From contig CAZYCA010000022.1 in assembly GCA_964645405.1 (NCBI GenBank), forward strand, positions 1 to 46,775: a stretch of 46,775 nucleotides of DNA. Reading direction: 5' to 3'. The DNA is from JAMWDF01 sp964645405 (GTDB taxonomy: Bacteria; Ratteibacteria; UBA8468; B48-G9; DSTR01). Position 1 is the stretch's first letter. Each line of letters opens with the position of its first letter. Below the pieces are notes generated by a model, which was given only the letters and a program-made list of their open reading frames with translations, did no database searches and had not been told where the DNA came from. Of this stretch, positions 8,051 through 16,368 are shown one piece after another. The translations under genes were made by a program, and so were the position numbers.

Positions 8051-8236
8051 TTGAAATACAAAGAAAAACACTACTTAAAACATAGCCAAGTTTGGCAGAA
8101 CCCTTTTTCCAATAAGGGAGGAAGTATTAATGTCCAGAGGGTGTGCTATTACAATAAAGAGACAGCTATAATTGATGACGTGCCTTCCGAAGTGCGACTA
8201 ACTCCAAACAGATGGGGTATAGTTAAGATACAATGA
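8051..8236 (+). CDS. Short hypothetical frame, possibly a gene remnant
   Basis: A TTG-initiated 61-codon frame ending in TPNRWGIVKIQ, whose stop overlaps the next start by 4 nt (ATGA). There is no good ribosome-binding site before the TTG. A strong one (GGGAGGAAG, 8116-8124) instead precedes ATG 8130 in another frame, which makes only 13 residues. No family is recognised. It may be a decayed gene or the leader of the downstream gene. Confidence 0.25.
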   Translation: MKYKEKHYLKHSQVWQNPFSNKGGSINVQRVCYYNKETAIIDDVPSEVRLTPNRWGIVKIQ

Positions 8237-10083
8237 CTGGTCTAAACGCCTCCCGGCTTATCCTGCTAACAGTGCTATGCTTTTTGTGGGCGTTGTCTGG
8301 TCCGTCGTTTGCGAACTTTAGCATAAAACCTGCAGGCTATCTGGGCAATAGTGGTCAGGAAGGCACATCCCTTATCTTAAATCTTCCTGAAAAAGGCGAA
8401 ATGGGTATTTCCGGCATATGGGCTGACAGAGATATGACCCTCTGGGTGGGGGGCGGTCGTGTTATCAATCGTGTCACCCTTTCCGGAGAGCTGATTGAGC
8501 AGTTTCCCTTGTTGCCCAAAGGAAGTGTGGTAAACAGCAAGACATTTACTGCCCTTAATGATACGCTTTATTTTCTGGGTGCACCTCCTGATACAAAGGA
8601 GACAAGGTTGTTCAGCCTGCCTATGAAAAGCGGCTCAAAAGCAACACCTTTACCCTTAAAATTGGATTCCTCTGCCTTCTTATCACCGCAGCACCTTGAC
8701 GGGCAAATAATCATTGCCCAGCACTCACAGGAATTGCCGCGGGGACATTTAGGTATCTATGCTGTTTCCATTCAACCTTTAACGTGCCTTTCACTGTTGT
8801 TTTCGCTGCCGGTAAGGGGCATGAGTGGTGTGGCTGTAGACCAAGGAAGGGGGGCTGCCTGCATTTACATAGGACATTATCCTGTGGACCAAACAACAGG
8901 ACAACCTGTCTATAGCATTATAGGTGTAGACAGAAATGGCAATCTACTGGATGGCTATCCCCTGATATTTCATACTTCGAAATACAGACAGGTGAGGGGT
9001 ATGCTCTCATTTATAAAAGATGCCTTCTGGTTGGCAGGTTATCCAGAAATCAGACGTGTGGACCTAAAAGGGAATGATGCTCCGGGCATAGTTAATAATT
9101 ACCACTGGGAATTTGGCGCCCATAATAGTCAGATAATAGAGATAGGCAGAAATGGACCTCTACAGTTACTTGCTCTTTCCACAGGGATTCCTGATGCCTT
9201 TTACCTTGCACGCTGGGATGAGAGTAAGAATGAGTTTAAATTAGTTAGAAGAATCGGTTGTCTACCTGTCATCAACAGTCTCGGGTTATCTGATGACGGG
9301 ATGATAACCATTGGCACCGCACGCACACAACTCTGGTACAGGTGGGACGACAGTCCTGATACACCACCACGTAACACGGATAGGGCTGCGTCTGCCATAC
9401 AGGGTTTCTTCATCAAAGGACGATATTTTTCTCTGTATAACCATATTCCTGGCATTTTTGACTCCCACCCAAAAGGCCGAAACATTGTAACCAGAGTAGG
9501 AAATACTGTCCCGATGAAAAACCCTGTCAGTCTTTCGCTCTGGGAGTTACAAAATAAAACCAGTTATTTGCTTCTTACCGACAGCGATTCAAAACAGATA
9601 TGGAAAGCAAAGTTTATCCTGCCGAGACAGCCAAAAGAGGTTGTGGACTACAAATGGGAACCTGTACCTGTCAAAGGACGAAAACTTAAACAGCCTACTG
9701 ATGTATTTGGTTTGACCGATGGACGGATAATCGTAGGCGATGAAGGTCGGATACTGGTGTTTAAACCTGACAGGGAAGAATATATTGTTTCAGACGAGTT
9801 TTCCGGCGGTGATGCTCCTGAAATGAAACTGGGAAAAAGTTTAAGATTTGCCATTGACGGACAGTGGTTGCTTTTAAGTGATACGGAAAGACACAGGGTT
9901 TTATGGGTAAGATGGACAGACTGGCAGGTGCTTTCAGTTTTTGGCAAAACAGATGTGCCCGGGAACGGACCTGATCGGTTAAACTGTCCTACCCTTGTAG
10001 CGCTCCGCGGGACAAAGGGTTTAGTTGTCGATGCAGGCAACCAACGTATTTTGAAGGTCATTCTCATAAACAATTGTTTATAA
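8233..10083 (+). CDS. Secreted NHL/beta-propeller-like hypothetical protein
   Basis: A 616-aa protein with a clear Sec signal peptide (ASRLILLTVLCFLWALSG, ending near SFA-N at about residue 28). The rest is all-beta with repeated strands typical of propellers: GISGIWADRDMTLWVGGG, GVAVDQGRGAACIYIG, PTDVFGLTDGRIIVGDEGR and a C-terminal LRGTKGLVVDAGNQRILKV, which matches the NHL pattern (x-VVDxGNQRILK). No catalytic residues are evident. The start overlaps the preceding short frame by 4 nt. It lies downstream of the prepilin-like gene and may be co-transcribed. The likely location is periplasm or cell surface. Its function is unknown. Confidence 0.7.
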   Translation: MTGLNASRLILLTVLCFLWALSGPSFANFSIKPAGYLGNSGQEGTSLILNLPEKGEMGISGIWADRDMTLWVGGGRVINRVTLSGELIEQFPLLPKGSVVNSKTFTALNDTLYFLGAPPDTKETRLFSLPMKSGSKATPLPLKLDSSAFLSPQHLDGQIIIAQHSQELPRGHLGIYAVSIQPLTCLSLLFSLPVRGMSGVAVDQGRGAACIYIGHYPVDQTTGQPVYSIIGVDRNGNLLDGYPLIFHTSKYRQVRGMLSFIKDAFWLAGYPEIRRVDLKGNDAPGIVNNYHWEFGAHNSQIIEIGRNGPLQLLALSTGIPDAFYLARWDESKNEFKLVRRIGCLPVINSLGLSDDGMITIGTARTQLWYRWDDSPDTPPRNTDRAASAIQGFFIKGRYFSLYNHIPGIFDSHPKGRNIVTRVGNTVPMKNPVSLSLWELQNKTSYLLLTDSDSKQIWKAKFILPRQPKEVVDYKWEPVPVKGRKLKQPTDVFGLTDGRIIVGDEGRILVFKPDREEYIVSDEFSGGDAPEMKLGKSLRFAIDGQWLLLSDTERHRVLWVRWTDWQVLSVFGKTDVPGNGPDRLNCPTLVALRGTKGLVVDAGNQRILKVILINNCL

Positions 10084-10593
10084 TAAAATCAAAGGCCTGT
10101 GAGCAAAAATATAAACTCAGTAGCCTCCAATAAAAATTTTGTCATTTAGAACAGACACAGCCCGCAGCAAGGGTGTGTTAATCGTCCCACTCCCTGGACA
10201 TGAAGAGTCAACAAATAAATAATGTCAGTTTTTTGAATTGGTATTCTTGGTATTCCTTGATAATTCCAATTAGATACAATTAGGAATAGTTAGCCTTGAA
10301 CGATTGTGCTAACCAAAAAGAAGAACAAGAGCATCCTGATCAAACTCATCCTTTACAATATTCAAAACATCTCATGGGGAGGGGTTTCAACAAGGTAAAT
10401 TGTCAGGAAGTTTTATTGGTCAGTACTGGTATGAAGCTCATTGTTAAAAAGGAACAGGTCATCGGCTCGCCAGCCAACCGGGGAATGTGGGCAGTATACG
10501 TCGCCGCAGGCGATATAAGGTCAGCTGGAATTTCCTTCAAAAACGTTGCGCACTTGTGCCACGTTGGCGGTTACGCAAAAAAGGGTTTTATAA
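10084..10593. other. 510-bp intergenic region between convergent genes
   Basis: No convincing gene is seen. The first half is AT-rich, with scattered AATTGG/CCAATT and TACAATTAGG-like elements near 10236-10290. The second half is richer in GC, and short coding-like stretches occur on both strands without start sites or recognisable motifs. On the - strand, just after the amidase gene, GCCAACGTGGC followed further on by CGTTTTT could form a weak terminator-like hairpin near 10540-10570. The region separates the + strand NHL gene from the - strand gene block. Confidence 0.4.
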
Positions 10594-11547
10594 TTACGTT
10601 TTTTTTCTCTGCAGTTTCCAGCCTGGTTCAGTCACGGAAATCTGCGGTTGTACCAGTTTGCTGTAAAGTTCTGGCCGGCGAGCCCTTAGATACCTGCGTC
10701 CAGAAGCATTTTTCAGTTTTTCCGGTGTAAGAAGCGCCACGACGACATCATCACCGAGTTTACGGCTTTCAGCAATTATCTCACCATAAGGGTCAATAAT
10801 CATAGCCAGACCCGGTTTCACTGTATCATAATCCCATCCGACCACATTGGAAAAAACATAGTACACACCATTTTCATATGCTCTGGCTGGCAGCCAGCGC
10901 ATCAGCCAGCCTCTACCTTTTGGCCCATCAAATTCTAACCTCAGCGGTACCGGGTCACGTTCCCTATTTTCCCAGAGTTCGCGCTTGATTATTCCCCGAC
11001 CAGGCATAGGTGAAGGTAACCCCCCGGTCACATGTGGAGCAAAAATTATCTCTGCTCCCAGCAGAGCCGTGATGCGCACATTTTCTACCAGGTTATTATC
11101 GTAACAGATGAGAAAACCTGCCTGGCACCCGCGCAAGGAGATGACATTGTATCTGTCACCCGGTGAAAGATGTGGATTAATGAAGACGTGAAGTTTGCGG
11201 AATTTGGTGATATAACCCTCTGGACCCACGGTTACATAACAGTTGTAAAAACGACCGTTTTCCTCCTCCACCAGACCAGCCATCACCACGGTATTAAATT
11301 CCCTGGCAATTTCTATTAATCTTTGCACACCTGGCCCATCCGGGACTGGCTCTGCCACTTCTGCTAATTCCTCTTTTTCTAAAGGCTGTATCCAGGTATA
11401 ACCAGGAATGCAGCCTTCGTGAAAAGAGACAATTTCTGCACCCTGCTCCACAGCCATCCTGGTCAATTTTCTGATAACAGACAGGTTATACTCTTTGTCA
11501 TTGTCCCGCCCTTCAAACTGAGCTGCCGCTACCCGGATATCCCTCAT
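10594..11547 (-). CDS. Carbon-nitrogen hydrolase (nitrilase superfamily)
   Basis: A 317-aa cytosolic amidase-type enzyme. The Glu-Lys-Cys triad is visible: E44 in SFHEG, K118 in KFRKLH and C148 in LICYDNN. N-terminal VAAAQFEG and the late ARAYENG and DPYGEIIAES segments are typical of the family. ATG 11547 has a strong AGGAGGAG ribosome-binding site 4-5 nt upstream, so it is preferred over the codon 15 nt earlier. Members hydrolyse N-carbamoyl amino acids, aliphatic amides or nitriles; the substrate cannot be read from sequence. It lies 96 nt downstream of the methyltransferase gene on the same strand. Confidence 0.85.
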   Translation of the reverse strand: MRDIRVAAAQFEGRDNDKEYNLSVIRKLTRMAVEQGAEIVSFHEGCIPGYTWIQPLEKEELAEVAEPVPDGPGVQRLIEIAREFNTVVMAGLVEEENGRFYNCYVTVGPEGYITKFRKLHVFINPHLSPGDRYNVISLRGCQAGFLICYDNNLVENVRITALLGAEIIFAPHVTGGLPSPMPGRGIIKRELWENRERDPVPLRLEFDGPKGRGWLMRWLPARAYENGVYYVFSNVVGWDYDTVKPGLAMIIDPYGEIIAESRKLGDDVVVALLTPEKLKNASGRRYLRARRPELYSKLVQPQISVTEPGWKLQRKKT

Positions 11548-11643
11548 TTTCTCCTCCTGCATAAAGGGACAGAAACCATATTCTTCTTATCTTTTCTCCC
11601 CTGATACCGAATAAAGTGATATCCAGAAATAGTTAAATCTTTC

Positions 11644-12438
11644 CTATTTTTGCCGGCAATGCTGGATGTAATTCAGGCAGTATTCGTCCTGGCCTAAAAC
11701 TGTCTGGCTGATACAGAGGGCTTCCTGAATTTCTTCTTCAGTGGGGTCCATAATAGCAGAATCAAGACCGCAGGCCAGGCTTACCACCAGAAAATACTGG
11801 TTAATCTTTTTTCTTTGCGGTAATCCAAAGGAGACATTGGAAAGGCCGCAGGTGGTTTTCACACAGGGGTAAAGCTTCTTCAGTTGCTGGATAGCCTGAA
11901 AGAAAATAAGGCCATTAGAAACATCCACACTGATAGGCTGAACCAGGCAGTCCACAAAGATATTCTCCAGAGAAAGGTCTGTCTGGCTGGTGATAAGTTT
12001 GATAAGGTTTTCAGCGATCTGGACGCGCTTTTCGGAAGTCTGCGGGATACCGCTATCATCCATGGTCAGAAGCACCAGTTTCACCTCCGGATGTTTGCGC
12101 AGTAGAGGCAGCATTCCCTCCACTCTTTTTTTCTCCCCGGTAATAGAATTAAGCATAACATCTTTGTTTTTGACCAGGCCCAGACATTCCTGTAAAACCA
12201 ACGGGTCAGAACTGTCCAGAGCGAGGGCACCGGTATCTACCTGCTGAACCGTTTCAATCAACCAGGCTAAATCCTGCTTTTCTGTACCCTTTCCCAGCCC
12301 TGCATTCAAATCCAGGTAATGGGCACCGGCAGCTCTCTGTCTGGTGGCTTCTTTCTGGATAAAGGCAACATCTTTTTTCTCAATCGCCCGGGCAATACTT
12401 TTTCTGGTAGCATTAATCCTTTCACCGATAATAATCAT
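11644..12438 (-). CDS. Pterin-binding (AcsE/MtgA-like) methyltetrahydrofolate methyltransferase
   Basis: A 264-aa TIM barrel of the dihydropteroate-synthase/methyltransferase fold. It starts MIIIGERINATRKSI, the pterin-site motif of methyltetrahydrofolate:corrinoid methyltransferases. It then has LDLNAGLGKG, LALDSSDP, LNSITGEKKR and TTCGLSNVSFGLPQR, a close match to the AcsE/CFeSP methyltransferase pattern. Start ATG 12438 has an AGGAGA ribosome-binding site; the frame open further upstream has no such support. The partner would be a corrinoid protein, but none, and no CO-dehydrogenase/acetyl-CoA synthase gene, is in the window. A role in the Wood-Ljungdahl branch or one-carbon demethylation is therefore inferred only from family. 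Confidence 0.8.
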   Translation of the reverse strand: MIIIGERINATRKSIARAIEKKDVAFIQKEATRQRAAGAHYLDLNAGLGKGTEKQDLAWLIETVQQVDTGALALDSSDPLVLQECLGLVKNKDVMLNSITGEKKRVEGMLPLLRKHPEVKLVLLTMDDSGIPQTSEKRVQIAENLIKLITSQTDLSLENIFVDCLVQPISVDVSNGLIFFQAIQQLKKLYPCVKTTCGLSNVSFGLPQRKKINQYFLVVSLACGLDSAIMDPTEEEIQEALCISQTVLGQDEYCLNYIQHCRQK

Positions 12439-12467
12439 CTTTTTCTCCTGTGTTATACTTAAATGAA

Positions 12468-12809
12468 ATGAGAGTTTCCCGCAAAAACTTTGAAATGATA
12501 GTTTACCGGAAGTTCCAGTCTCTGCCAAGTATTATCCGGCAGAAGTTAGAAAATGTGGAGATATTCGTGCAGCAGGAACCTCCAGGAGAAAACCTTCTTG
12601 GGCTTTACCAGGGAGTGCCCTTTCCGCACAGGAAAAATCCTGGTTATTCTCTTGTTATGCCAGACAAAATTTTTCTTTATCAGGGACCGATTGAACGCAG
12701 CTGCCAGAACCAGCAACAGCTGGAAGAAAAGGTGGAGCAGGTGCTGTTCCATGAGATTGGACATTACCTGGGACTGAGTGAAGAAAAGTTAAGACAGATG
12801 AAACTTTAG
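12468..12809 (+). CDS. Small zincin-like metallopeptidase (PF06262-type)
   Basis: A 113-aa protein with HEIGHYLGL (residues 95-103), a zincin H-E-x-x-H motif placed near the C-terminus as in the DUF1025/metallopeptidase family. Usual length is 110-140 aa, so it is complete. ATG 12468 is preferred; a GTG 18 nt upstream is in frame. It is divergent from the methyltransferase gene with only 29 nt between starts, so the two promoters must overlap or lie inside the genes. The 3' end overlaps the convergent phosphoesterase-PHP gene by 4 nt (CTAA/TTAG). The substrate is unknown. Confidence 0.75.
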   Translation: MRVSRKNFEMIVYRKFQSLPSIIRQKLENVEIFVQQEPPGENLLGLYQGVPFPHRKNPGYSLVMPDKIFLYQGPIERSCQNQQQLEEKVEQVLFHEIGHYLGLSEEKLRQMKL

Positions 12810-14299
12810 GGAAAAATTTTTCTCTCCGGCTGAAAAAGAGTAGAATTCAAGTCTTTAACCTGCAGTTTTTCAGTAAGAAACTGAAAATGCCGCCTTAAAT
12901 CCCCGACTTCTTCCCGACAGTGGGCATCAGTTCCGGTAGCCAGTTTCACCCCCTTTTCCAGACAAAGCTGGAAAAACTCTGGTTCCGGGATGTTGGTATG
13001 GAAGTTAATTTCTGCTGCTACCTTTGTTTCTGTTAGAATTCTTGCCAGAGGAGAATAAAGATGTTTTCCCGCCTGTAGGTGGTAACGACGGAAAATACGG
13101 AAAGGATGCGCCAGGACCTGTATCCCGGAAACACACAGTTTTTCGCAGGCAGAGAGAAAACTTTTTCCCAATTTCCTGTTACCCTGGCTGACAGAATCTT
13201 CAGGCAGCCAGTGGACCGCACCAACCAGTAAATCAAAATTTTCCCTGTCCTCAGGCAGAACAGTAAGGTTACCCTCATAATCCAGTTCTACTTCCAGTCC
13301 CAGGAGGGTAAACTCAGAGCGGAGAGGTTTAACCGTGCTCAAAAATTTTTCCATCCTGTCCTGTTTTCTTTCCCGGCTGACCCTGATAAGACCTGGTTTT
13401 TTCAGGAAATTAGCCTGCCAGAAGTCTTCTGCGGAAAGATAAAGCTGAGCAGAATGCTCTGTTAATACCAGACATCTACATTGGAAAAGCTGACTTTTCT
13501 CCACAGCAAGCCTGGCATTAACCGTGGTAGCACAGTAGGCAAACTCTGTGTGGCAGTGAACATCAGGTAGAGGAAAGGTATGCACCAGTGTTTCTTTTTT
13601 TACCTGAAGTCGGTCATCTATTTCTACCATAAGGTAGGAGAAAGGCGGTTCGCAAAGAGACGGAACGCACAGATACTGGACACCAGCCATTTCCTGGCAT
13701 GGCAGACCATGATGGTAATGACCGCTTAAAGAAAGTCGGACTGGCAACTGACTGTAAGCAGAAATAATTTCCTGGCTGTTGTTAAAGTTCAGCGGATAGT
13801 TTTGCTCCAGCAAAGGGTAAACCACATTATGCTGCAGGGCTATCACCGGCCGGCCAGGTTTTTCCAGGCAAAGATTCCGGAATCTTTTCAAACTTTCCTC
13901 AGTTCGGAAACAACTTTCATCGGACAGGTAACAGTCACTAAAAGGGTAAAGGAGAAAGCCAGAGATTTCTTTCTCCACGGCTAAATCTCCAGCGACCGCC
14001 ATAAAATCTTCCTCTGGCAAATCGTGATTACCCCTGACGATAACAGCCGGCCAGCCAGTTTCTCTCAGCAAAGAAACAATCCTGTGAAAATCTTCCCTGG
14101 CACCAGGCAAAGAAGGCTGGTCTAAAAAATCCCCTAACACAATAATTGCAGAAGGGGGGTCTTCCCGGTAGCGGAATAAGACCTGCTTGAAGAGTTCTAA
14201 CGAAAGATGCGTTTTCCTTTCCGGACAGGTATCCCGGTAATCGGACTGGCTTGCTAAATGTAAATCAGCCAGAACCAGAAGACGGAATGGTTTTCCCAT
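12806..14299 (-). CDS. Metallophosphoesterase-PHP domain fusion protein
   Basis: A 497-aa protein with two phosphoesterase-type domains. Residues ~1-240 are calcineurin-like: VLADLHLAS (D-x-H), VLGDFLDQ (GD), RGNHD, ALQHNVV and SGHYHHG. Residues ~250-480 are a PHP domain: DVHCHTEFAY (H-x-H), LTEHSAQ, a Glu/His central part, VLAHPFR and TGTDAHC. Both metal sites look complete. ATG 14299 lies 2 nt after the stop of the aldo/keto reductase gene, implying coupling; the longer frame to 14329 would overlap that gene. Possible roles are a nucleic-acid or small-phosphate hydrolase; the fusion itself is uncommon and its substrate is unknown. Confidence 0.8.
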   Translation of the reverse strand: MGKPFRLLVLADLHLASQSDYRDTCPERKTHLSLELFKQVLFRYREDPPSAIIVLGDFLDQPSLPGAREDFHRIVSLLRETGWPAVIVRGNHDLPEEDFMAVAGDLAVEKEISGFLLYPFSDCYLSDESCFRTEESLKRFRNLCLEKPGRPVIALQHNVVYPLLEQNYPLNFNNSQEIISAYSQLPVRLSLSGHYHHGLPCQEMAGVQYLCVPSLCEPPFSYLMVEIDDRLQVKKETLVHTFPLPDVHCHTEFAYCATTVNARLAVEKSQLFQCRCLVLTEHSAQLYLSAEDFWQANFLKKPGLIRVSRERKQDRMEKFLSTVKPLRSEFTLLGLEVELDYEGNLTVLPEDRENFDLLVGAVHWLPEDSVSQGNRKLGKSFLSACEKLCVSGIQVLAHPFRIFRRYHLQAGKHLYSPLARILTETKVAAEINFHTNIPEPEFFQLCLEKGVKLATGTDAHCREEVGDLRRHFQFLTEKLQVKDLNSTLFQPERKIFP

Positions 14300-14301
14300 T
14301 T

Positions 14302-15294
14302 TCAACTGATACGGGAAGAAGTCTGCCACATGTCAGCGTTGGGGCCGATTTTCTCTTTCAGCTTCTCTGTTGCCTGATTTAAGGCTGTAATAATTTCCTC
14401 TGGTAAAACAATCTCACTGGCTGAAACCAGCTGCTCAATCTGTTCTCTGGACCTGGCACCAACAATAACGGAACTTATCCCTTCTTGAGCCAGCAACCAT
14501 GCTAAAGCCAGATGTGCCATCGGGAAATGCACGTTGCTGGCAATCTCAGCAATAGAGGCAATTGCTTCAAAGGTCTCTTTCTCATACCCGGGTTCCTGGT
14601 GCCGGATATAAGGTCTCTGTGGAGAAAAGTGTCTGGTTCTGGCTCTGGTAGCCGGCACCTGGTCAGGGTCTTTAAATTTTCCTGTAAGTAAACCCTGCAT
14701 TAACGGTGAGTAACACAAAACAGAAATGCCGTGGCAGCGACAAAAAGGAAGAATTTCATACTCTATGGCGCGGAAAAGCAGGTTATAAGCCAGCTGATTG
14801 GAGATGATATTGTAATGACTGGCTGGATATTCAGACAGATCTCTGCAGCCAAAATTAGAAACTCCGTAGAATCTTATTTTCCCGCTCTCTTTCAATTTTT
14901 CCAGTGTCGGAAGAAGTTGTAGCAGAGGAAAATTGGGGTCAGGCCAGTGAAGTTGATACAGGTCAATCCAGTCTGTCTGCAAATTTTTGAGACTGCGTTC
15001 ACAGGAAGAAATAAGTTTCGGGGCAGCAAAATTAGAAGGGGAAACCTTGGTGGCAATGACGATTTTATCCCTGACATTTTTCAGCGCCTTTCCTAACAGT
15101 TGTTCGGAGTAACCATCACCATAAGACTCAGCTGTGTCAAAAAAGTTTATGCCACAGTCATAGGCTGCCTTCAAAGCAGCAAGAGAATCTTCAGCCTCCT
15201 GTGGTCCCCAGGTAAAGTCACCAACAATAGACCACCCGCCCATAGCAATAACCGAAACTTTCAACTTACTGTTACCTAACTTTCGGTATTTCAT
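14302..15294 (-). CDS. Aldo/keto reductase
   Basis: A 330-aa NADPH-dependent oxidoreductase of the AKR superfamily. The catalytic tetrad is visible as D53 and Y58 (FFDTAESYG), K83 (IATKVS) and H116 (YQLHWPD). The C-terminal SSVIVGARSREQIEQL is the cofactor-phosphate-binding segment. The length is normal. It starts 12 nt after the Gfo/Idh/MocA gene and runs directly into the phosphoesterase-PHP gene, so the three form a probable operon. The neighbours suggest sugar or sugar-acid metabolism; the specific substrate is not known. Confidence 0.9.
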   Translation of the reverse strand: MKYRKLGNSKLKVSVIAMGGWSIVGDFTWGPQEAEDSLAALKAAYDCGINFFDTAESYGDGYSEQLLGKALKNVRDKIVIATKVSPSNFAAPKLISSCERSLKNLQTDWIDLYQLHWPDPNFPLLQLLPTLEKLKESGKIRFYGVSNFGCRDLSEYPASHYNIISNQLAYNLLFRAIEYEILPFCRCHGISVLCYSPLMQGLLTGKFKDPDQVPATRARTRHFSPQRPYIRHQEPGYEKETFEAIASIAEIASNVHFPMAHLALAWLLAQEGISSVIVGARSREQIEQLVSASEIVLPEEIITALNQATEKLKEKIGPNADMWQTSSRIS

Positions 15295-15306
15295 AAAGTA
15301 GAAACT

Positions 15307-16290
15307 TTATTCTTTCAGCTTTACAGGTTTCTGCTGGCGGATAGACTTTTTTACTGCCAGACACACTTTCAGGGCTTCCAGTCCTTCCTTACCTGTCACC
15401 GCTGGCTTACTTTTTCCCTGAAGGCAGGAAAGAAAATGACTGATTTCCTCAGAAAAACCATCACAGTTGATAAAGTTCCTTTCCTGGATTTCATCTGCTT
15501 TATCTCGCTGAATGTACTGAATCTTTTCCGGTCTATCAAACGGACCGGCTACCTGGCCAGCAAATTTACTGGTAGCAAAACTTATCTCTTCCCTGGCAAA
15601 ACCCCATTCGGAGGCATAACCGGCTCCTACTCCCGCGATAGCCCCTTTTTCAAACCTCAGGGTGAAAATAGCTGTATCTATCTGCGGGGAAAAATCAGGC
15701 CGGAAAAAGTTTCCACCTTCCGCATAAACTCTCTCCACCTTACCCAGAAAAAAATGTAGCAGGTCTATCATATGAACAGTATTCTCTACAAGGGGACCAC
15801 CACCGTCTTTCTCCTCCCAGAACCACTTCTTATCTACTCTTCCCAGGGCAAACCTGATTAGAATCCAGTCTGGCAATCCAAACTCACTTTCAAACTTTTG
15901 CTTTAAAAACCGGTATGTCGGGGAAAACCTTTTTTTGAAACCAAGCATCAGGAAAACCTTATTTTTCTCACAGACTTCTATCATTTTCTCGCAGTCAGAA
16001 ATCGTTGGTGCCATAGGTTTTTCACAGAGGATATGGACACCGGAGGAAGCAAAAAGTTCTGTCAGGCTGCGGTGGGAACACGGTGGAGTACAAAGGCTCA
16101 CACCATCAGGACGGTTCTGTCTTAGAAGCTGGTGTGCTGAGGAAAAACCCGGTACCTTATACCGTGTACAGATTTGTTTTAAAACAGAAGTGTTAGTATC
16201 TACTACACCCGTAATTTCCACTTCAGGATGCTGTTTAAAATAATTCAGATGTACCTGTCCAATACCCAGACCGATAATAGCCACCTTCAT
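15307..16290 (-). CDS. Gfo/Idh/MocA-family oxidoreductase
   Basis: A 327-aa NAD(P)-dependent sugar or inositol dehydrogenase. The N-terminal Rossmann motif is IIGLGIGQVH (residues 5-14), the VVDTN acidic end of strand 2 follows, and EKP at 90-92 is the family's catalytic and cofactor motif. The C-terminal half (GGPLVENTVHMIDLLHFF) is the usual substrate domain with the D/H pair. ATG 16290 has a GGGGAG ribosome-binding site. It lies 78 nt after the last gene of the arsenic operon, with no clear terminator between, so readthrough is possible. It heads the cluster with the aldo/keto reductase. Confidence 0.9.
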   Translation of the reverse strand: MKVAIIGLGIGQVHLNYFKQHPEVEITGVVDTNTSVLKQICTRYKVPGFSSAHQLLRQNRPDGVSLCTPPCSHRSLTELFASSGVHILCEKPMAPTISDCEKMIEVCEKNKVFLMLGFKKRFSPTYRFLKQKFESEFGLPDWILIRFALGRVDKKWFWEEKDGGGPLVENTVHMIDLLHFFLGKVERVYAEGGNFFRPDFSPQIDTAIFTLRFEKGAIAGVGAGYASEWGFAREEISFATSKFAGQVAGPFDRPEKIQYIQRDKADEIQERNFINCDGFSEEISHFLSCLQGKSKPAVTGKEGLEALKVCLAVKKSIRQQKPVKLKE

Positions 16291-16368
16291 TTCTCCCCCT
16301 GGTTAAAGCGTTATTTAATAGCAGCGAGAGGAAAACGTCAAGCTCCGGATAAAAACTGCTTCTTCCTT

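Noticed and set aside
8051..8236. Short frame as a regulatory leader peptide for the NHL gene
   Set aside because: The stop-start overlap is suggestive, but there is no run of regulatory codons, no attenuator hairpin and a weak start.
10081..10200. - strand stretch reading like a propeller blade (NTPLLRAVSVLNDKIFIGGY)
   Set aside because: It is only about 20 residues long and followed at once by a stop, with no start or neighbours in frame; insufficient to call a gene remnant.
10296..10730. A TTG-initiated 144-codon + strand frame
   Set aside because: It overlaps the 3' end of the well-supported amidase gene, has no ribosome-binding site and no recognisable motif, so it is treated as non-coding.
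16291..16368. Possible terminator after the arsenic operon
   Set aside because: No stable hairpin followed by a T-run was found in this 78-bp gap on the - strand.
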